The notes under the pieces were generated by a model that ran no database searches, had not been told where the DNA came from, and saw only the letters and a list, made by a program, of their open reading frames with translations. Of a stretch of 7,344 nucleotides of DNA, positions 1 through 5,094 are shown piece by piece (within the stretch, counting starts at the first letter, position 1; every line of letters starts with the position of its first letter). Origin of the DNA: Gammaproteobacteria bacterium (GTDB lineage: Bacteria > Pseudomonadota > Gammaproteobacteria > Xanthomonadales > Marinicellaceae); the NCBI GenBank assembly GCA_030426065.1, contig JAUHZH010000107.1, forward strand, positions 1 through 7,344. The letters are read 5' to 3'. Made by a program: the position numbers and the translations under genes.

Positions 1-345
1 TGATTGTGTATAGCCAAATGGCAGCGTCAGTACCGCCCCAACAATCACCAGTTGGTAGCCCCAAAACACCGTTGATGCGAGTTTGTTTGAGAACAAACCA
101 ACCGAACAGGTCCTTTGAACAACATAAAACGAAGTACCAAGTAAGGCATTACCGCCAAAAGCAAAAATCACCGCATTGGTGTGCAGTGGCCTCAACCGAC
201 TGTAAGTTAACCACGGGATGTCGAAATTCAATGCGGGCCAAGGTAAGTGAGCGGCTATGAAGACACCAACCAACATACCAACCACACCCCATATCAAAGT
301 GGCCAAAGTGAACTGCTTGACCACATGATCGTTATAAATACTCAT
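1..345 (-). CDS. ccoN: cbb3-type cytochrome c oxidase subunit I (CcoN), 5' part
   Basis: This is the first 115 codons of the catalytic haem-copper subunit of the cbb3 oxidase, an inner-membrane terminal oxidase used at low oxygen; the rest lies beyond the left edge. The translation begins MSIYNDHVVKQF. A first membrane segment follows at about residues 13-33, then the family signature around SRLRPLHTNAVIFAFGGNA (residues 49-67) and YVVQRTC (74-80). H55 in the LHT motif corresponds to the conserved low-spin haem b ligand of the family. A second helix spans about 58-77 and a third about 93-110. The start is well fixed: an in-frame TAG lies two codons upstream (349-351), and a weak AGG Shine-Dalgarno sits 6-8 bases before the ATG. 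The gene is divergent from fnr and shares its control region. ccoO, ccoQ and ccoP would be expected next, outside the window. Identification is from sequence recognition and is strong. Confidence 0.95.
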   Translation of the reverse strand, partial: MSIYNDHVVKQFTLATLIWGVVGMLVGVFIAAHLPWPALNFDIPWLTYSRLRPLHTNAVIFAFGGNALLGTSFYVVQRTCSVGLFSNKLASTVFWGYQLVIVGAVLTLPFGYTQS

Positions 346-382
346 GAGCTACCTATGCTGCTGTTTTTCAATATGTTATTTG

Positions 383-388
383 ATTATA
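383..388 (-). promoter_or_regulatory. -10 element of the ccoN promoter
   Basis: Read on the minus strand, this is a perfect TATAAT. A start point about 7 bases downstream would fall near 375-376, giving a leader of about 30 nt before the ccoN ATG. The centre of the FNR box (416.5) is then about 41 bp upstream of the start point, the standard class II spacing for FNR/CRP-type activators. There is no need for a good -35 hexamer, because the box occupies that place. The hexamer and distances are seen directly; the start point is inferred. Confidence 0.7.
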
Positions 389-390
389 AT
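385..390 (+). promoter_or_regulatory. -10 element of the fnr promoter (overlaps the ccoN -10)
   Basis: The octamer ATTATAAT at 383-390 contains TATAAT on both strands, so the plus-strand hexamer overlaps the minus-strand one by four bases. A start point near 397 would give fnr a leader of about 20 nt (ATG at 417) or 38 nt (ATG at 435). The -35 position (around 362-367, TGTTTT) is poor. If correct, ccoN and fnr compete for polymerase at the same DNA. Confidence 0.45.
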
Positions 391-408
391 GAGAAACCGC
401 CCCACGGA

Positions 409-424
409 CTTGACCTATGTCAAG
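409..424. promoter_or_regulatory. FNR/ANR-type operator box
   Basis: TTGAC-CTAT-GTCAA (410-423) is a perfect inverted repeat, extended by one C/G pair on each side. It follows the FNR-family pattern TTGAT-N4-ATCAA, with C at the fifth position of each half-site. It lies next to a gene for an FNR protein with the matching recognition-helix residues and upstream of ccoN, a classic FNR-family target. For ccoN it is in activating position (about -41.5). For fnr it is at or just after the start of transcription, where a bound protein should repress. Confidence 0.85.
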
Positions 425-1169
425 AATCAATCAGATGACTGCCAAAACAACAAAAAAAATCACCAGCAATTGTGGTGATTGTGAACTCTGCACAGAAACC
501 ATAGCTGGTCGCCGGGTTCGCATCGCCAGTGATGACGTCCTTGCCATAGAGAACATCATTCAATCGCACAACCCAACAACCAAAGGTCAATGCATATACC
601 AAACCGGACAACCATTCAAACACCTGTACACCGTGCATTCTGGCATGTTCAAATCAGTTCACCTGACGCCACAGGGAGAAGAGCGAATTCTTGAAGTCTT
701 TATTCCGGGTCAAGTGATGGGTTTTGACGGCATCCGTGACGGCCAATACCAGACCACGGTCACGGCCTTGAGCGATGGATCGATTTGCACCATTCCATTC
801 GAACAATTGAATCGGCTGGCACACCAATACCAAGCCATTCAAAACCGCTTGTTGAAGATGATGAGTGAAAAAATATTACAGTTTGAAATGGCCCAAAATG
901 AAAACAATGCTGAGCAGAAAGTCATTCAGTTTGTTTTTACAGTCTCTGATTTATACCATTCCCGCGGTTTTTCTGCAGTGCAGTTCCCTTTCCCAATTTC
1001 ACAACGCGACTGGGCCAATTATTTGGGACTGGCAGAAGAAACACTGAGCCGAACTTTGGCAAGGTTCCGTAAACAAGAACTGATGGTCATCAAAGACAAA
1101 CAAATCACCCTCATAGACAAAACCGCACTGGAACAGCGATTAGACGGCGCTGCAGGACAAACACATTGA
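417..1169 (+). CDS. fnr: FNR-family oxygen-sensing transcriptional regulator
   Basis: This is a 250-aa CRP/FNR regulator, like E. coli FNR (250 aa). It is expected to bind DNA as a dimer when carrying an oxygen-labile 4Fe-4S cluster. Candidate cluster ligands are C19, C22 and C25 plus C124 in GSICTIPF, which matches C122 of E. coli FNR. C59 is an extra cysteine. The cyclic-nucleotide-type beta-roll covers about 45-135 (YTVHSGMFKSV, IPGQVMGFDGI), the dimerisation helix about 138-165, and the winged HTH about 190-240. The recognition helix reads EETLSR (E208, S211, R212), the E-x-x-S-R pattern of FNR that reads TTGA half-sites. The N-terminal cysteines are spaced CX2CX2C, unlike CX2CX5C in E. 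coli. Start choice is uncertain: ATG 417 lies inside the FNR box with only a GGA as Shine-Dalgarno. ATG 435 (244 aa) keeps all the cysteines and puts the box in the leader. Anr is an alternative name. Confidence 0.93.
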   Translation: MSRINQMTAKTTKKITSNCGDCELCTETIAGRRVRIASDDVLAIENIIQSHNPTTKGQCIYQTGQPFKHLYTVHSGMFKSVHLTPQGEERILEVFIPGQVMGFDGIRDGQYQTTVTALSDGSICTIPFEQLNRLAHQYQAIQNRLLKMMSEKILQFEMAQNENNAEQKVIQFVFTVSDLYHSRGFSAVQFPFPISQRDWANYLGLAEETLSRTLARFRKQELMVIKDKQITLIDKTALEQRLDGAAGQTH

Positions 1170-1172
1170 CCC

Positions 1173-1198
1173 TTGAAATTTACATCTTTGCCTATACA
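1173..1198 (+). promoter_or_regulatory. possible trxA promoter
   Basis: TTGAAA (1173-1178) and TATACA (1193-1198) lie in the 85-bp gap between fnr and trxA. The spacer is only 14 bp, shorter than the usual 16-18, so this is a weak prediction. A start point near 1205 would leave a leader of about 50 nt with a GGAG Shine-Dalgarno at 1241-1244. No intrinsic terminator is visible after fnr, so read-through from fnr is an alternative source of trxA transcripts. Confidence 0.3.
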
Positions 1199-1254
1199 TG
1201 GTGAAAAACAAACCAGGTCAATGAATCAATGACCCTTTTTGGAGAATAAAACAA

Positions 1255-1581
1255 ATGAGTGAAAACATCATCACCGCCACAGATGCATCTTTTGATGAAA
1301 TCATCAATTCTGACACGCCCGTTTTGGTGGACTATTGGGCAGAATGGTGCGGCCCTTGTCGCATGATTGCGCCGATTTTGGAAGAAGTGGCTGACGAAAT
1401 GTCTGATCAGGTCAAAGTGGCCAAGGTCAACATCGAAGACCACAAAGACATTGCTGTCAAAATGGGCATCCGTGGCATCCCCACTTTGATGGTGTTCAAA
1501 AACGGTGAAGTTTTGGACCAACACGTGGGTGCTGTTTCCAAAACCCAGTTGGTTGAATTTTTGAACAAACACACCGCTTAA
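1255..1581 (+). CDS. trxA: thioredoxin 1
   Basis: This is a cytoplasmic dithiol-disulfide oxidoreductase that reduces disulfides in client proteins such as ribonucleotide reductase and is itself recycled by thioredoxin reductase. It is 108 aa, the usual size for TrxA. The active site WCGPC is at 31-35 (C32 and C35, same numbering as E. coli), the buried aspartate is D26, and the cis-proline is P76 in GIPT. The fold runs from VLVDYWAEWC through the C-terminal helix with no signal peptide. The start is supported by GGAG at 1241-1244, ten bases before the ATG. A strong terminator follows, so it ends its own transcript. Its position immediately before rho is a common gammaproteobacterial arrangement. 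Confidence 0.98.
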   Translation: MSENIITATDASFDEIINSDTPVLVDYWAEWCGPCRMIAPILEEVADEMSDQVKVAKVNIEDHKDIAVKMGIRGIPTLMVFKNGEVLDQHVGAVSKTQLVEFLNKHTA

Positions 1582-1594
1582 GCCAATCTATTTC

Positions 1595-1630
1595 AAACGC
1601 CCATGCCTTCAGCTTGGGCGTTTTTTTATT
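1595..1630 (+). terminator. intrinsic terminator after trxA
   Basis: A perfect 9-bp stem, AAACGCCCA (1595-1603) with TGGGCGTTT (1615-1623), surrounds an 11-nt loop. The run of T at 1621-1627, followed by ATTT, overlaps the end of the stem. It starts 14 bases after the trxA stop. It separates trxA from rho, implying that rho has its own promoter in the following 155 bases. Confidence 0.93.
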
Positions 1631-1785
1631 TGTCGCTGGACTTTCTCACGCATAAATGATAGTTTATGCATCACCAGTGGGGGACATTTCCTGTGCCCTT
1701 TTGATTCACGTATTAAACCGTTAACCATGCATTGACCCCGTGTCATGCCCATGATTGTCTCATCAGGCTTTTCTGCCGTTATATT
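1631..1785 (+). promoter_or_regulatory. rho upstream/leader region
   Basis: This 155-bp gap between the trxA terminator and rho must hold the rho promoter. No good -35/-10 pair is visible. The candidates are TTGACC at 1732-1737 with a poor -10 and a TATTAA at 1711-1716 with a poor -35. It contains one clean inverted repeat (1650-1669) and a very short reading frame running into the rho start. There is no recognisable Shine-Dalgarno in front of rho. In E. coli rho is controlled by attenuation by Rho itself in a long leader; whether this shorter leader does the same cannot be told from sequence. Confidence 0.5.
1650..1669. repeat. inverted repeat in the rho upstream region
   Basis: GCATAAA (1650-1656) and TTTATGC (1663-1669) form a perfect 7-bp inverted repeat around the 6-nt spacer TGATAG. 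It is AT-rich and has no T-run, so it is not a terminator. It could be an operator or an upstream hairpin. No known box is recognised. Confidence 0.6.
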
Positions 1786-1789
1786 ATGA
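1745..1789 (+). other. possible rho leader peptide ORF (14 codons)
   Basis: A reading frame from ATG 1745 (or 1751) encodes MPMIVSSGFSAVIL and stops at TGA 1787-1789, which overlaps the rho ATG (1786-1788) as ATGA. This is the typical arrangement for translational coupling and would explain why rho has no Shine-Dalgarno. Against it: the frame is very short, has no Shine-Dalgarno of its own, and could arise by chance. E. coli rho also has an upstream leader peptide (rhoL), but no similarity is claimed. Confidence 0.2.
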
Positions 1790-3042
1790 ACCTTACAGAA
1801 CTCAAACAAATGTCCTCAACCAAGCTGACCGAAATTGCAGCTGAAGTCGGATTGGACACCCGCAACCGCGTTCACAAACAACAACTGATCTTCTCCATCC
1901 TCAAAAAAACAGCCAAGAAAGGCGATGACATTTTTGGTGATGGGGTTTTGGAAGTGCTGCCAGATGGCTTTGGCTTCCTCAGGGCTCCAGAAGGGTCTTA
2001 CCAAGCCGGCCCAGATGACATTTACGTCTCACCCAGCCAAATCCGCCGTTTTGGCCTGCGCACCGGTGACACCATTGATGGCAAAATCAGGCCACCTAAA
2101 GACAATGAACGTTATTTTGCCTTGCTGAAAGTCGGTTCGATCAATTACGAACCACCCGAAAACACCAAAGGCAAAATCGTTTTTGAAAACCTGACCCCCC
2201 TGTTCCCGACCGAACAGCTCAAAATGGAACGCGGTGACGGTTCACGTGAAGATTTAACCACCCGAATTCTGGATTTGGTTTCACCCATAGGCAAAGGCCA
2301 AAGGGGTTTGATCGTTTCGCCACCCAAGGCAGGTAAAACCATGATGTTGCAAAACATCGCGACCTCAATTGCACAAAACAACCCGGAAGCCAAACTGTTC
2401 GTCCTGTTGATTGATGAACGCCCTGAAGAGGTGACCGAGATGCAGCGCACCGTGCGTGGTGAAGTGATTGCATCCACGTTCGATGAACCTGCCACCCGCC
2501 ACGTCCAAGTGGCTGACATGGTGATTGAACGAGCCAAACGATTGGTTGAACACAAACAAGACGTAATCATTTTGCTCGACTCCATCACCCGATTGGCACG
2601 TGCCTATAACACCGTCACACCTGCATCGGGTAAGATCCTGACCGGTGGTGTGGACGCCAATGCCTTGCACCGACCGAAAAAATTCTTTGGTGCTGCACGT
2701 AATGTAGAAGAAGGCGGCTCGCTGACCATCTTGGCCACAGGCCTTGTTGAAACGGGTTCGAAAATGGACGAAGTGATTTTTGAGGAATTCAAAGGCACCG
2801 GTAACATGGAGGCCCACTTGGATCGCCGGGCCGCTGAGAAACGCATTTTCCCCGCATTGAACATCAACAAATCGGGTACCCGCCGCGAAGAATTGATTGT
2901 CAACCATGAGTTTTTGCAAAAAGCACACATTCTGCGCAAAATCCTCAACCCCATGGATGATTTGCAAGCCGTTGAGTTTTTGTTGGATAAACTGAAAGAC
3001 ACCAAAACCAACGAAGAATTCTTCACCTCAATGAAGCGATAA
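1786..3042 (+). CDS. rho: transcription termination factor Rho
   Basis: Rho is a hexameric RNA-dependent ATPase/helicase that releases RNA polymerase from untranslated transcripts. This protein is 418 aa, against 419 in E. coli, and key positions keep E. coli numbering. It has an N-terminal Rho-N helical domain (about 1-47), a cold-shock-like RNA-binding domain with RNP1 motif DGFGFLR (60-66), and Walker A at about 178-185 (PPKAGKT, with K181 and K184). The catalytic E211 and R212 lie in DERPEE, Walker B ends at D265 in IILLDS, the Q-loop is around 278-290, the R-loop is around 322-326 with K326, and the arginine finger is R366. R212, D265 and K336, implicated in bicyclomycin binding, are all present. 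A longer frame starting at TTG 1732 would add 18 atypical residues; ATG 1786 matches the family start MNLTELK. No Shine-Dalgarno is visible. It is monocistronic or co-transcribed with ppx (39-bp gap). Confidence 0.98.
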   Translation: MNLTELKQMSSTKLTEIAAEVGLDTRNRVHKQQLIFSILKKTAKKGDDIFGDGVLEVLPDGFGFLRAPEGSYQAGPDDIYVSPSQIRRFGLRTGDTIDGKIRPPKDNERYFALLKVGSINYEPPENTKGKIVFENLTPLFPTEQLKMERGDGSREDLTTRILDLVSPIGKGQRGLIVSPPKAGKTMMLQNIATSIAQNNPEAKLFVLLIDERPEEVTEMQRTVRGEVIASTFDEPATRHVQVADMVIERAKRLVEHKQDVIILLDSITRLARAYNTVTPASGKILTGGVDANALHRPKKFFGAARNVEEGGSLTILATGLVETGSKMDEVIFEEFKGTGNMEAHLDRRAAEKRIFPALNINKSGTRREELIVNHEFLQKAHILRKILNPMDDLQAVEFLLDKLKDTKTNEEFFTSMKR

Positions 3043-3055
3043 ACCGCACCCATCA

Positions 3056-3091
3056 CAATCGGCATTGGGTACAATGTATCCATGCCGATTG
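3056..3091 (+). repeat. long hairpin enclosing the ppx start codon
   Basis: CAATCGGCAT (3056-3065) pairs perfectly with ATGCCGATTG (3082-3091). Inside, after one unpaired T at 3066, GGGTAC (3067-3072) pairs with GTATCC (3076-3081) with one G-T wobble, leaving a 3-nt loop. The 3' arm begins with the ppx ATG (3082-3084). There is no T-run afterwards, so this is not an ordinary terminator. In a transcript reading through from rho, the ppx start would be buried in the stem. Confidence 0.8.
3070..3075 (+). promoter_or_regulatory. possible -10 element for ppx (leaderless start)
   Basis: TACAAT ends six bases before the ppx ATG. A start point at the usual distance of about 7 bases would be at 3082, the A of the start codon, giving a leaderless mRNA. 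No good -35 is visible (CACCCA at the 17-bp position), and there is no correctly placed TG extension. The absence of a Shine-Dalgarno for ppx agrees with this reading but does not prove it. Confidence 0.35.
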
Positions 3092-4572
3092 TTCCTGAAA
3101 ATACTTTTGCCGCCATTGATTTGGGCTCCAATTCATTCCATTTGTTGGTGGCCACATTCAGAACCGGTCAGCTCCAGCAAATAGACAAGGTCAAGCAAAT
3201 GGTGCGTCTGGCCGCCAGCCTGACACCTGACAAACACATCAGTGATGATGGGTTAGAACGCGCCTTCGAATGCCTGAACCTGTTTGCCCAAAGGATCAAA
3301 AACATCCCCAATGAACACATCAAAATCGTTGGCACCAACACCCTCCGTTTGGCCAAAAATGCCGATGTGTTTCTTCAACAAGCCGAATCCATCCTGAACC
3401 ATGAAATCGACATCATTTCGGGTCGAGAAGAAGCCCGGATGCTGTACTTAGGTGTCGCCCAATCGATGTCTGAGCACTTGACCCGTAAATTGGTGATGGA
3501 TATCGGCGGTGGCAGCACCGAATTGATTCTGGGACAAGGTTTGGTCGCCAAAAAAAGAGAAAGCCTGCACATGGGTTGCGTTAGCTTCACTCAGCGTTTT
3601 TTCGCCGATGGCACCATCAACGAGTCAAATTGGCAGCAAGCCTACACCCAAGCTCTACAGCAATTAACACCCATCAAAAGGGCCTTCAAACGCAAGGGCT
3701 GGAGTCATGCCATCGGTGCTTCTGGCACCATGCGTGCCGCGGCCAAGATATTGGTCGCCCACGGCTGGAGTCAAACAGGCATCAACCGAAGCGGTTTGAG
3801 GCAGTTGAGAGACGCCGTTCTGGCCATGTCTCACACCAATGAAATGACGGCTTTGATGGGCTTGAGTGTCCGTCGTGCGCCGGTGTTTGTTGGCGGCTTG
3901 GCCATCATAGCCGCCTTGATGGATGCCTTGGACATCGAACACATGAGTGTTTCTAACGGTGCTTTGCGTGAAGGGTTGGTTTACAGCATGGGTGGCGACC
4001 CACACCCAGAACGCGTCACCGACCGAAGCTTGAAGCGACTGCAAAAGCAATTTGATGTCGACTACAAACAATGCCAACGGGTGCTTGATGAAGCCGAATC
4101 TTTATGCCAAAACAGCAACGTCAATCCGCCACTCAACGACCTTTTCCTGCTTCATTCGGCCATCCGTTTGCATGAGATTGGCCTGTCCATTGCACACAGT
4201 CAATTCCAAAAACACGGTGCTTATGTGGTCAGGCACGCTGATTTACCTGGTTTTTCAAGGCAACAGCAGTTGCTGATCAGTTTCTTGATATGCAACCAGC
4301 GCCGCAAAATCACAGCACCTTTGGCTTGGGGGTTGACAGAAAAACAATGGCAACGGGCGATGCCCTTGCTGCTGGTCCTGCGCTTGGCTGTGATCTTTTG
4401 CAGGGACAGGAAAGCACACCAAGTACCCATCCAATCATTGCGTTCAAAAGGGAACAGCCACCAGTTGATCATTGACAAAGATTGGCTTCAACAACATCCC
4501 TTGGTTCAAGCCGATTTGCTTGATGAGTGCGCACGTTGGGATGCCATAGGCCAGCAATTTCAATTGTTGTAA
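3082..4572 (+). CDS. ppx: Ppx/GppA family exopolyphosphatase
   Basis: This 496-aa enzyme belongs to the ASKHA-fold Ppx/GppA phosphatases. Members remove terminal phosphate from inorganic polyphosphate, and some hydrolyse pppGpp to ppGpp. It has the phosphate-1 motif AAIDLGSNSFHLLV (10-23), the catalytic acidic region SGREEAR (113-119, with E116/E117), and the phosphate-2 motif MDIGGGSTELI (139-149). IGASGTMRAAAK (211-222) and SNGALREGLVY (291-301) close the two-domain catalytic core. The C-terminal part (about 310-496) resembles the HD-like domain of long Ppx/GppA proteins, with RLHEIG (362-367) and KHGAYVVRHAD (377-387). Length fits both E. coli Ppx (513) and GppA (494), so the substrate cannot be decided from sequence. 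No ppk gene lies next to it here. It follows rho by 39 bp, and its ATG is in a long hairpin. It is cytoplasmic or peripheral, with no signal peptide. Confidence 0.93.
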   Translation: MPIVPENTFAAIDLGSNSFHLLVATFRTGQLQQIDKVKQMVRLAASLTPDKHISDDGLERAFECLNLFAQRIKNIPNEHIKIVGTNTLRLAKNADVFLQQAESILNHEIDIISGREEARMLYLGVAQSMSEHLTRKLVMDIGGGSTELILGQGLVAKKRESLHMGCVSFTQRFFADGTINESNWQQAYTQALQQLTPIKRAFKRKGWSHAIGASGTMRAAAKILVAHGWSQTGINRSGLRQLRDAVLAMSHTNEMTALMGLSVRRAPVFVGGLAIIAALMDALDIEHMSVSNGALREGLVYSMGGDPHPERVTDRSLKRLQKQFDVDYKQCQRVLDEAESLCQNSNVNPPLNDLFLLHSAIRLHEIGLSIAHSQFQKHGAYVVRHADLPGFSRQQQLLISFLICNQRRKITAPLAWGLTEKQWQRAMPLLLVLRLAVIFCRDRKAHQVPIQSLRSKGNSHQLIIDKDWLQQHPLVQADLLDECARWDAIGQQFQLL

Positions 4573-4585
4573 CGGCTGTTGTGGT

Positions 4586-4602
4586 CTGCCATACTGTGGC
4601 AG
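4586..4602. repeat. small hairpin between convergent ppx and VOC genes
   Basis: CTGCCA (4586-4591) and TGGCAG (4597-4602) form a perfect 6-bp stem with a 5-nt loop. It lies in the 32-bp gap between the ppx stop and the VOC stop. There is no T-run on either strand, so it is at best a weak bidirectional 3'-end structure, perhaps protecting RNA ends rather than terminating. Confidence 0.45.
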
Positions 4603-4604
4603 GC

Positions 4605-5027
4605 TCAATCCGTTGCGAACAGCTGAGTTTCGATGTCTTTGAAGGCTTTAAATTCCAATGCATTGCCCGATGGGTCGAGAAAAAACATCGTTGCTTGCTC
4701 GCCCGGCAGCCCTTGAAATCGGATTTGCGGCTCAATAATGAATGCCACACCATGTTCAATCAGCCGCTCAGACAGTGCCTGCCAATCTGACAGGCTGAGC
4801 ACCACCCCAAAATGTGGTGTCGGCACTGCATGCCCATCAACATCGCCGTGGTGATTAACCACTTCCATGGACCTGTTTTCATGGCACACCAATTGGTGGC
4901 CGTACAGGTTTAAATCAATCCAATGGTCAGAACTGCGGCCTTCGCTGCAACCCAACACTTGGGTGTAAAATTTTCGAGATTGGGCCAGGTTTTTGACTTG
5001 GATGGCCAAGTGAAATGGATTGGGCAT
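4605..5027 (-). CDS. VOC family protein, predicted extradiol-type dioxygenase (COG3565-like)
   Basis: This 140-aa single-gene VOC (vicinal oxygen chelate) protein has two beta-alpha-beta-beta-beta modules, at about 1-65 and 70-130. Likely metal ligands are H6 (PFHLAIQV), H72 (PTPHFGVVL) and E125 (GNALEFKAF), the usual H/H/E pattern of the superfamily. The phrases GRSSDHWIDLNLYGHQLV (30-47) and PGEQATMFFLDPSGNALEF (108-126) are typical of an abundant bacterial group annotated as predicted dioxygenases, whose substrate is unknown. The start is supported by AGGAA about 6 bases upstream on the minus strand. It is convergent with ppx and divergent from the glycosyltransferase, so it is probably transcribed alone. 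Metal binding is likely; dioxygenase activity is only a family-level guess. Confidence 0.9.
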   Translation of the reverse strand: MPNPFHLAIQVKNLAQSRKFYTQVLGCSEGRSSDHWIDLNLYGHQLVCHENRSMEVVNHHGDVDGHAVPTPHFGVVLSLSDWQALSERLIEHGVAFIIEPQIRFQGLPGEQATMFFLDPSGNALEFKAFKDIETQLFATD

Positions 5028-5062
5028 GGTGTTCCTGATGGGGTGCTGATGACAAGCTTCAA

Positions 5063-5071
5063 TGATACAAT
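5063..5071 (+). promoter_or_regulatory. extended -10 promoter for the glycosyltransferase (leaderless start)
   Basis: TGATACAAT combines a TGn extension (5063-5065) with TACAAT (5066-5071). The ATG begins at 5078, exactly the position expected for the transcription start. No Shine-Dalgarno precedes the gene. This repeats the TACAAT-N6-ATG spacing seen at ppx. The -35 region is poor, which an extended -10 can tolerate. Confidence 0.5.
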
Positions 5072-5094
5072 ACCCAGATGAAAATAATCTACAA
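5067..5094 (-). promoter_or_regulatory. possible promoter for the VOC gene
   Basis: On the minus strand, TTGTAG (5094-5089) and TATTGT (5072-5067) are separated by 16 bp. The start point would be near 5060, about 33 bases before the VOC ATG. It overlaps the plus-strand extended -10 of the divergent glycosyltransferase. Only moderate matches, so a tentative call. Confidence 0.25.

Noticed and set aside
6..438. Plus-strand open frames at 6-260 and 247-438
   Set aside because: The opposite strand from 345 encodes an unmistakable CcoN N-terminus, and these plus-strand frames show no protein-like features, so they are shadows.
1732..1785. Rho starting at TTG 1732 (18 extra residues)
   Set aside because: The extra sequence MTPCHAHDCLIRLFCRYI is not Rho-like, while ATG 1786 gives 418 aa and residue numbering identical to E. 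coli at the catalytic positions.
2365..2967. Long minus-strand open frame (200 codons) inside rho
   Set aside because: It lies antisense to conserved rho coding sequence and has no family resemblance; it reflects codon bias on the opposite strand.
3056..3091. Rho-ppx hairpin as an intrinsic terminator for rho
   Set aside because: There is no T-run after the stem and its 3' arm is the start of ppx.
3664..4077. Minus-strand open frame (137 codons) inside ppx
   Set aside because: It is antisense to the Ppx/GppA core and has no recognisable domain or start signals.
4586..4602. Bidirectional intrinsic terminator between ppx and the VOC gene
   Set aside because: The stem is only 6 bp and lacks T-runs on both sides; kept only as a small hairpin.
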